From contig VBEE01000039.1 of assembly GCA_005881715.1 (NCBI GenBank), forward strand, positions 1 to 47,131: 47,131 nt of DNA, given 5' to 3'. A model generated the notes under the pieces. It made no database searches. It was given only the letters and a program-made list of their open reading frames with translations, and was not told the origin of the DNA. The position numbers and the translations under genes are program-made. This document shows positions 41,658 through 47,131 of the stretch, one piece after another; position 1 is the stretch's first letter; each line of letters opens with the position of its first letter. The stretch is from Chloroflexota bacterium. GTDB lineage: Bacteria; Chloroflexota; Dormibacteria; CF-121.

Positions 41658-44510
41658 GTGGTGACAGAGCCTGTGCAAAAGCTCCGGCTGGTCCTCATCG
41701 ACGGGCACTCGCTGGTCTATCGGGCCTTCTTCGCGCTGCCCTCGTTGACCGATCGGGAGGGCCGTGTCGTCAACGCCGCCTACGGGTTCACGTCGATGCT
41801 CTTGCTGGCCCTGCAGGAGCATCCGGACTACGTGCTGGCCTCGTTTGACCTCGGCGGCCGGACCTTTCGGCACGAGGAACTCGCGCAGTACAAGGCGACG
41901 CGCCGGCCCACCCCGCCTGAACTCTCGCCACAGTTTCCACTCACGCGGGACATCGTGCGCGCCTTTGGCATCCCGATCTACGAGGTGCAGGGGGTCGAGG
42001 CGGACGACGTCATCGGCACTCTGGCGACCCAGGCGCGCGAGCTCGGCCTGCACAGCACCATCGTCACCGGCGACCTCGATGCGCTGCAGCTCGTCAACGA
42101 CGACGTTGATGTGCTGACGAGCAAACGGGGCGTCTCCGAGACGATTCTCTACACGCCGGAGCGGGTGCGCCAGCGCTACGGCCTTGAGCCGATCCAGACC
42201 GTCGATCTCAAGGGCCTGGTCGGCGATGTCTCGGACAATATTCCGGGGATCCGAGGCATCGGCGAGAAAACGGCGATCAAGTTGATCCAGGAGTTCGGCT
42301 CCGTCGAGAGCTTGGTCGAGAACCGGGAACGGGTCACACCCCCCAAGATCAAAAAACTCATCGACGAACACTGGGAGCAGGCGTTGCTCAGCAAGCGGAT
42401 GGCCACGATCGTCCTCGACGTCGAGGGCGTCACGTTGGACCTGAGCCATGGTTCGGCGCAGGAGTACCGCCCGGATGCGGCGAGGACGATCCTGTCGGAC
42501 CTGGGTTTTCGCAGTCTGGCGGCCCGCGTGCCAACCACCTGGACTGACGGCAGCGCGATGTCCGCCCCGCCGATCTTTGCGCCGCCCCCCAGAGACCAGG
42601 GCAGACTTGCCCTCGATGCGGGGCCGGCGCGCCAGGAGCCGTCGCGCCCACCAACGCAGTCAACGCTACCCCTCGAGTCGGCGCCGAGAGAGTCCGTGAC
42701 CGTCGTCCGCCAGGTGGCCGAACTCGAGCGACTCGTAACTGCGTTTGCTTCGGCCGACCGGGCCGGCTTCCAGGTCATCACGCTGGACGATGTGCCGCGA
42801 CACGGCCGGATCGCGGCGTTCGTCGTCGGCCTGGGTGAACGCGATGTCTTTTATGTGCCCGTAGCCCACGAACAGGAGCGCTGCCTCGAGGCGCGTGATG
42901 TTCTTCAACGCTTTGCCGCCAGCCTGCAGAGCGCCAAGCCATCGAAGCTGGGCTTCAACCAGAAGGCTGACTACCTGGCGCTGCGAGCGCATGGCATCGA
43001 GCTAGCCGGCATTGACTGGGACCTGCTGGTCGCAGCCTACCTGCTCAATTCCGGAGTGCGATCACCGAGCCTCGAGGCGCTGGCATCGGACGTGTTGCAT
43101 CGAACGGTCGAGGGCCGCGAGGGGCTCTTCGGCAGCGGCAAGACGGCGATGACCTGTGACCAGGTCGATGTCGCGAGGGCGGCCGCCTTCTTTGGGGAGC
43201 GTATGCGGGTCATGCTGCAGCTGGCGCCCAGGCTTCAGTCCGAGCTCGAGCGGCTCGGCAACGCGGAACTCTTTCGAGACCTCGAAATGCCGCTGGTTCC
43301 AGTGCTGGGCGAGATGGAGCTCGCCGGCGTTTCCGTCGACCTGCCCTACTTGCAGCAGGTCTCGCGCGAGCTGTACGAGCAATTACAACGGCTCGACCAG
43401 GAAATCGCCGACGTGGCGCACGGGCCGATCAATGTCAACTCGCCGCAGCAACTCGCGCGCTTTCTCTTCGAAGACCTGAACCTGCCGGGCGGACGCAAGA
43501 CCAAGAGTGGCTACTCGACCGATGCCAACGTCCTGGAAGGCTTGCGCGATCAGCACCCGGTGGTGCCGAAAATTCTTGAATTCCGGCAGTTGAGCAAGCT
43601 CAAAGGCACGTATGTGGATGCGCTGCCGTTGCTGGTCGATGCGAAGACGCATCGCGTGCACACCAGCTTCAATCAGACCGTGGCCGCGACCGGACGGCTC
43701 TCATCGTCCGATCCGAACCTGCAGAACATTCCAATTCGAACCGAGGTCGGCCAGAAAGTCCGGCGCGCCTTCATCCCCGGCCGCCCGGGTGACGTCTTGC
43801 TCTCGGCTGATTACTCGCAAATCGAACTTCGTGTCCTGGCGCATATGACTGACGACCCGGTGCTGGTCGACGCCTTCGCCCGGGGCGAGGACATCCATGC
43901 ACGCACGGCCGCCGAAGTCTTCGCCATCCCTCAGGACCAGGTGACGGCGAACCAGCGACGCCTCGCCAAGGTCGTGAACTTCGGTCTCTTTTATGGCCTG
44001 AGCGATTTCGGTCTGGCCCGCGACACTGGCATGTCGACGGAAGAAGCCCGCATCTTTATCGACGCGTACTTCCGTGCGTATAACCGGGTCCGGGAATTTC
44101 TCGAAGGCATCAAGATGCAGGCCCGCGAGCAGGGTTACGTCGAGACCCTGCTGCATCGCCGGCGCTACATTCAGGACATTCGATCACCGAATCGCATGTT
44201 GCGACAGGGCGCCGAGCGAATCGCCATCAACATGCCGGTGCAGGGCTCGGCCGCCGACATCATGAAGCTCGCCATGATCAGGCTGCAGCAATATCTGCGC
44301 GAACAGGGATTGCAGAGCCGGATGATCTTGACCGTCCACGACGAGCTCGTCTTCGAAGTCCCGCCAGGCGAACGTGAACGACTCATCGACGTCGTCCCCG
44401 ACTTGATGGCGACGGCGTATCCGATGAAGGTGCCGCTCCAGGTCGATCTGAAGCTCGGTCCAAACTGGCAGGACATGGAACGCGTCCGCCTGGTCGCCGC
44501 AAAAGCCTGA
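41658..44510 (+). CDS. polA: DNA polymerase I
   Basis: Repair and Okazaki-fragment polymerase of 950 residues. The 5' nuclease domain (about 1-290) is intact: DGHSLVYRAFFALP, GVEADDVIGTLA, TGDLDALQLV, GDVSDNIPGIRGIGEKTA. The middle domain resembles a 3'-5' exonuclease fold, but the metal-binding DxE is missing (QVITLDDVPRHGR) and the last catalytic Asp region reads ARAAAFFGERM, so proofreading is probably lost. The polymerase domain is intact: motif A DYSQIELRVLAH (D about 718), O-helix RRLAKVVNFGLFYG with Phe at the sugar-discrimination site, motif C VHDELVFEV. The start is GTG 41658 or 41661. mutM follows 6 nt downstream. Confidence 0.97.
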   Translation: MVTEPVQKLRLVLIDGHSLVYRAFFALPSLTDREGRVVNAAYGFTSMLLLALQEHPDYVLASFDLGGRTFRHEELAQYKATRRPTPPELSPQFPLTRDIVRAFGIPIYEVQGVEADDVIGTLATQARELGLHSTIVTGDLDALQLVNDDVDVLTSKRGVSETILYTPERVRQRYGLEPIQTVDLKGLVGDVSDNIPGIRGIGEKTAIKLIQEFGSVESLVENRERVTPPKIKKLIDEHWEQALLSKRMATIVLDVEGVTLDLSHGSAQEYRPDAARTILSDLGFRSLAARVPTTWTDGSAMSAPPIFAPPPRDQGRLALDAGPARQEPSRPPTQSTLPLESAPRESVTVVRQVAELERLVTAFASADRAGFQVITLDDVPRHGRIAAFVVGLGERDVFYVPVAHEQERCLEARDVLQRFAASLQSAKPSKLGFNQKADYLALRAHGIELAGIDWDLLVAAYLLNSGVRSPSLEALASDVLHRTVEGREGLFGSGKTAMTCDQVDVARAAAFFGERMRVMLQLAPRLQSELERLGNAELFRDLEMPLVPVLGEMELAGVSVDLPYLQQVSRELYEQLQRLDQEIADVAHGPINVNSPQQLARFLFEDLNLPGGRKTKSGYSTDANVLEGLRDQHPVVPKILEFRQLSKLKGTYVDALPLLVDAKTHRVHTSFNQTVAATGRLSSSDPNLQNIPIRTEVGQKVRRAFIPGRPGDVLLSADYSQIELRVLAHMTDDPVLVDAFARGEDIHARTAAEVFAIPQDQVTANQRRLAKVVNFGLFYGLSDFGLARDTGMSTEEARIFIDAYFRAYNRVREFLEGIKMQAREQGYVETLLHRRRYIQDIRSPNRMLRQGAERIAINMPVQGSAADIMKLAMIRLQQYLREQGLQSRMILTVHDELVFEVPPGERERLIDVVPDLMATAYPMKVPLQVDLKLGPNWQDMERVRLVAAKA

Positions 44511-44516
44511 GGGCGC

Positions 44517-45419
44517 ATGCCCGAACTGCCTGAAGTCGAGACGGTCGTTCGTGATCTGCGGCCGCAGCTGAGCGGGCGTCGCGTCGAGTCGCTGCAGGTT
44601 ACTCGGGATCAGCTTGTGCTTGGTCGGCTGATTCGATATCCGACAGCCCGCCAATTCGTGCAGCGCTTGCGTGGCCGGACCATCACGTCCGTCACGCGGC
44701 GCGGCAAGTACATCGTGATGCCGTTGCAGGATGCAGCCCAGGGGCACGCGGCAGCCCGGCGGCATGAGGCCGCGAGCCCCAACGGTGCCGGTGCCGAACG
44801 GCTGATCGTGCATCTGGGGATGACCGGTCATTTGCGCCTCTGGGAGCCCGAGGAAGCGCCGGTCAAGCACACACACGTGCGCCTGCTGCTCGACAGCGGC
44901 CTCGAACTCCGCTACGACGACCAGCGCCAGTTTGGCCGGCTGCTGCTGGGAACGCAGCCGGAGATCATCGCCGCCCGCGCCTTTCCGGCCCGGCTCGGTC
45001 CCGAGCCAATCCATGGCGACCTAACTGTGGACGAGTTTGAGAGGCTGATCCATGCGCGCCGCCGGCCGGTGAAATCGGCATTGCTGGACCAGTCCTTCCT
45101 GGCGGGCGTCGGCAACATCTACGCCGACGAGGCATGTTTTCGGGCGGGAATCCGTCCTAGCCGATGGACTCACCAGCTCACCCTCCGTGAACGGCGGTCC
45201 CTCTATGCAGCGATTCAAGACGTACTTGAGAACAGCATTGCGGCACGAGGCTCGTCGATCATCGATTATGTCGATGGTTTTGGGCTGCGGGGCAGCAACC
45301 AGGAGAAGCTGCTCGTCTACGGGCGGAGCGGGGAGCCCTGCCTGAGATGCGGGACGCCGTTGCAGGGGACACGCCTGGCCGGCCGCGGCACCGTGTATTG
45401 CCGCAAGTGCCAGCGCTGA
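44517..45419 (+). CDS. mutM: Formamidopyrimidine-DNA glycosylase (Fpg/MutM)
   Basis: Removes 8-oxoguanine and formamidopyrimidines and nicks the abasic site. The 300-residue product begins MPELPEVETVVRDL, giving the catalytic Pro and Glu after Met removal. The conserved Lys lies in HLGMTGHLRL, the helix-two-turn-helix is LLDQSFLAGVGNIYADEACF, and a C-terminal zinc finger has CLRC and CRKC. An insertion of about 20 residues (AAQGHAAARRHEAASPNGAGAE) sits before LIVHLGMTG, longer than usual. It is paired with polA, a conserved repair neighbourhood. Confidence 0.97.
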   Translation: MPELPEVETVVRDLRPQLSGRRVESLQVTRDQLVLGRLIRYPTARQFVQRLRGRTITSVTRRGKYIVMPLQDAAQGHAAARRHEAASPNGAGAERLIVHLGMTGHLRLWEPEEAPVKHTHVRLLLDSGLELRYDDQRQFGRLLLGTQPEIIAARAFPARLGPEPIHGDLTVDEFERLIHARRRPVKSALLDQSFLAGVGNIYADEACFRAGIRPSRWTHQLTLRERRSLYAAIQDVLENSIAARGSSIIDYVDGFGLRGSNQEKLLVYGRSGEPCLRCGTPLQGTRLAGRGTVYCRKCQR

Positions 45420-46102
45420 GGCGACCCCGCTGGCCGGCGTTGAGCCGCCGCCTGATGATCACGGCCGGCGCCTTCTTCGCGGCGTTTGCGCTGATCACGG
45501 TGCTGGTCAGCATGGGGGCCTTTGACGGGGCGAATCTGCGGCTGACGCGCTACCTGCAGGGGCGAGGCAGCAGCGCGCAGGACATCGGCCTGGGGTTGTT
45601 TTCTTACCTGGGCAGTATCGAGGTGACGTTTACGATCGCGGTGCTGCTCGGCGTCGCGCTCTTCCGCGGTCTGCGGCTGCTCGCCGTGCTACCGGCGGTC
45701 CTCGTCCTGATCGCGTCCGGCCTCGAGATCCTGCTCAAGAGCGTCGTCCCCGCGGTGGAGCCGGGCAGGGCGTTCCAGCGCTTCCCCCACGGCCTCCCCT
45801 CGTTGAGCCACGACGTGGGCGCCTACGCGTTCCCCAGCGGTCACGTGCTGCGGGCAACGATCGTTTATGGGCTCGTGCTCTACCTGGCGGAGCGCTGGGA
45901 GCTGTTCGGCCGCGACAGTTCCCGGCTCAGTCCGGTGTTGGTGCTGGTGGTTTTGCTTGTCGGATTCGGTGTCGTCTACCTGGGCTGGCACTGGGTCTCG
46001 GACGCCCTCGGCGGACTCCTGCTCGGACTGACGCTGCTCTTTGGCCTGATCGCCTACCTGGAGCGCAAGCGCACCGTCAATCCCGGGCATCAGTCGGACT
46101 AG
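45407..46102 (+). CDS. PAP2-like membrane phosphatase, catalytic residues partly altered
   Basis: About 231 residues with roughly six membrane helices. The PSGH motif (YAFPSGHVLRA) and the third-motif pattern YLGWHWVSDALGG show the PAP2/type 2 phosphatidic acid phosphatase fold. Departures: motif 1 reads LKSVVPAVEPGRAF rather than KxxxxxxRP, and the Ser-Arg that begins motif 3 is replaced by Gly-Val. Activity on lipid phosphates is therefore doubtful. The start is uncertain. GTG 45407 overlaps the end of mutM and gives a basic N-terminus before the first helix; TTG 45440 and ATG 45455 are alternatives. It probably shares the polA-mutM transcript. Confidence 0.75.
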   Translation: MPALRRPRWPALSRRLMITAGAFFAAFALITVLVSMGAFDGANLRLTRYLQGRGSSAQDIGLGLFSYLGSIEVTFTIAVLLGVALFRGLRLLAVLPAVLVLIASGLEILLKSVVPAVEPGRAFQRFPHGLPSLSHDVGAYAFPSGHVLRATIVYGLVLYLAERWELFGRDSSRLSPVLVLVVLLVGFGVVYLGWHWVSDALGGLLLGLTLLFGLIAYLERKRTVNPGHQSD

Positions 46103-46144
46103 CCAGCCCCGGGCAAACGCCGCTCGCCCAGACATCCTGATCGC

Positions 46145-47131
46145 TCATGCCGATCGCGCGCTCGGGATGACGCGACGCGGCGGCGGGATCGCCCCCCAGC
46201 GCCCGTCCTTTCGCCGTTCCAACGTCCAGCCCTCTTCATGCACCTTGCGATGGTGCGGCCTGCAGACCAGTGCGAGGTTGGGCAGCGTGGTCGGCCCTCC
46301 GCGAGTCCAGAACACGAGGTGATGGCCGTCGCACCACACCGGCGACCGGTCGCAGCCGGCGAAGACGCAGTGCCGGTCGCGCGCGGCCAGCGCCCGACGG
46401 GTGGCTGCCGGGATGCTGCGGCTGGCGCGGCTGACCTCCTGGTCGAGCTCGCCCAGCGCGGTGACGCGCGTGATGGCGGAATCGCAGGCGAGCCGCTGCA
46501 CCGTGGCCGACGGAACCATTGCACCCGAATCGAGCCGCGCCGCCGGCGCTCCCGGAATTCCCGCCAGGGTGTCGACGCTCGCCGTGATGATGAGCTGCGG
46601 ACGTGGACCAGCGCCGTCCGCCGACGGTCGGCCACGCTGTCGGCAGACTTCGATCAGGGCGTCAGCGCGTCGCTGGCCCGGCGTCCGATCGTCCTCTTTG
46701 CCCGGCAGCATGAAGGCGTTCAGCGCCGTCCGCAGGGTCGCGCCGCCCTCGGCATCGAGCAGGGCCATCCAGCCGGATCAACCCGTCCATCGGCTCGCCC
46801 AGGTGCAGATAGCGCCGCTCGTACGCCCGGTTGGCCTCCGCCAGCGCGCCTTCGGCGTCGATCCGGTGCTCAAAGTCTTTTGTGATACCGGCGAACTGGC
46901 CGGGGTCGTGGGTCTTCGCTGCCTGCAGCAGGGCCGACTCGGCCTTACGGCACCGGCGCCCAGATGGTCGGCAGTCCTGGCGATCATCGCGACGTGCTGA
47001 TAGCCGACGTCGCCGCGGGCAAACGCTTCTCCGGTCTTCGGCAACTGCTCGAGCTGGCGCGCGATCCCAACCCGCTCGGCCGCGGCGCCGCCCGACAGCT
47101 TGCAACGCCATTTCAACCAGGCGACGACGGA
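46145..47131 (-). pseudogene. DUF222-HNH endonuclease-like gene, two frameshifts, cut by window end
   Basis: The C-terminal 207 residues (46768 to the stop at 46145) end in an intact HNH domain: DRHCVFAGCDRSPVWCDGHHLVFW, then NLALVCRPHHRKVHE. The DUF222 part upstream is spread over two frames. One frame encodes KWRCKLSGGAAAERVGIARQLEQLP...ARTADHLGAGAV (about 47116-46950). The next encodes KAESALLQAAKTHDPGQFAGI...EPMDGLIRLDG (about 46946-46765). The first frame class then resumes with LLDAEGGATLRTALNAFM. A base appears missing near 46946 and one extra near 46763; together they compensate. Only the N-terminus lies outside the window. This family is common in Actinobacteria and relatives, sometimes linked to mobile introns, and its function is unclear. 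Sequencing error or decay cannot be separated here. Confidence 0.8.

Overview
This is a GC-rich bacterial chromosome segment, densely packed, with many 1-17 nt gene overlaps and frequent GTG/TTG starts. It carries no phage, plasmid, IS or CRISPR genes. The gene orders thiL-tsaE-tsaB-rimI-tsaD-groES, pcrA-ligA-...-gatCAB and polA-mutM are typical of Gram-positive bacteria and their relatives. Together with CIRCE control of groES, a DUF222-HNH gene and a large MoxR/VWA locus, they point to a Terrabacteria lineage, perhaps Chloroflexota or the related Dormibacterota. That placement is inference from gene content. No rRNA is present to settle it.

Layout. 1-1341: end of thiG, then thiL. 1325-4005: the t6A tRNA-modification set tsaE, tsaB and a RimI-TsaD fusion whose TsaD half is frameshifted and carries a palindromic insert. 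4029-4460: promoter, perfect CIRCE, solitary groES and terminator. 4439-4957 (minus): a peroxiredoxin with an in-frame TGA exactly at the peroxidatic cysteine position, followed by a hairpin; this is very probably a selenoprotein. 4977-7063: a phosphoribosyltransferase and a DUF4388 protein with a long Pro-rich linker. 7272-11437: pcrA and ligA. 11590-15054: a membrane PAS-GAF-PAS-GGDEF-EAL protein. 15068-16622 (minus): an ECF sigma factor and its membrane partner. 16708-19982: gatCAB. 19982-24777: a RumA-type methyltransferase and dnaE. 24857-26440: a coiled-coil/HisKA-like/REC-REC protein lacking a kinase domain. 26442-26966 (minus): YggT.

27010-39388 (minus) is the most unusual block. Eight tightly linked genes run from a good sigma-70-type promoter: a large exported protein, an ABC-2 ATPase and permease, a coiled-coil membrane protein with a Gly/Asn/Thr tract, a MoxR AAA+ ATPase, a DUF58 protein, a BatA-like VWA protein and a double-VWA membrane protein. 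The layout suggests one envelope machine in which MoxR remodels VWA proteins together with an ABC exporter. Its function is unknown.

39544-39626 (minus) is tRNA-Leu(CAA). 39673-41101 is a second ECF sigma/zinc anti-sigma pair. 41106-41615 (minus) is a DUF151 nuclease-like protein. 41658-46102 holds polA, mutM and a PAP2-like membrane protein. 46145-47131 (minus) is a DUF222-HNH gene with two compensating frameshifts, cut by the window edge.

The longest gene-free stretches are about 150-210 bases (7064-7271, 11438-11589, 39389-39543). They hold, respectively, nothing clear, a palindrome plus a weak promoter, and the operon promoter.
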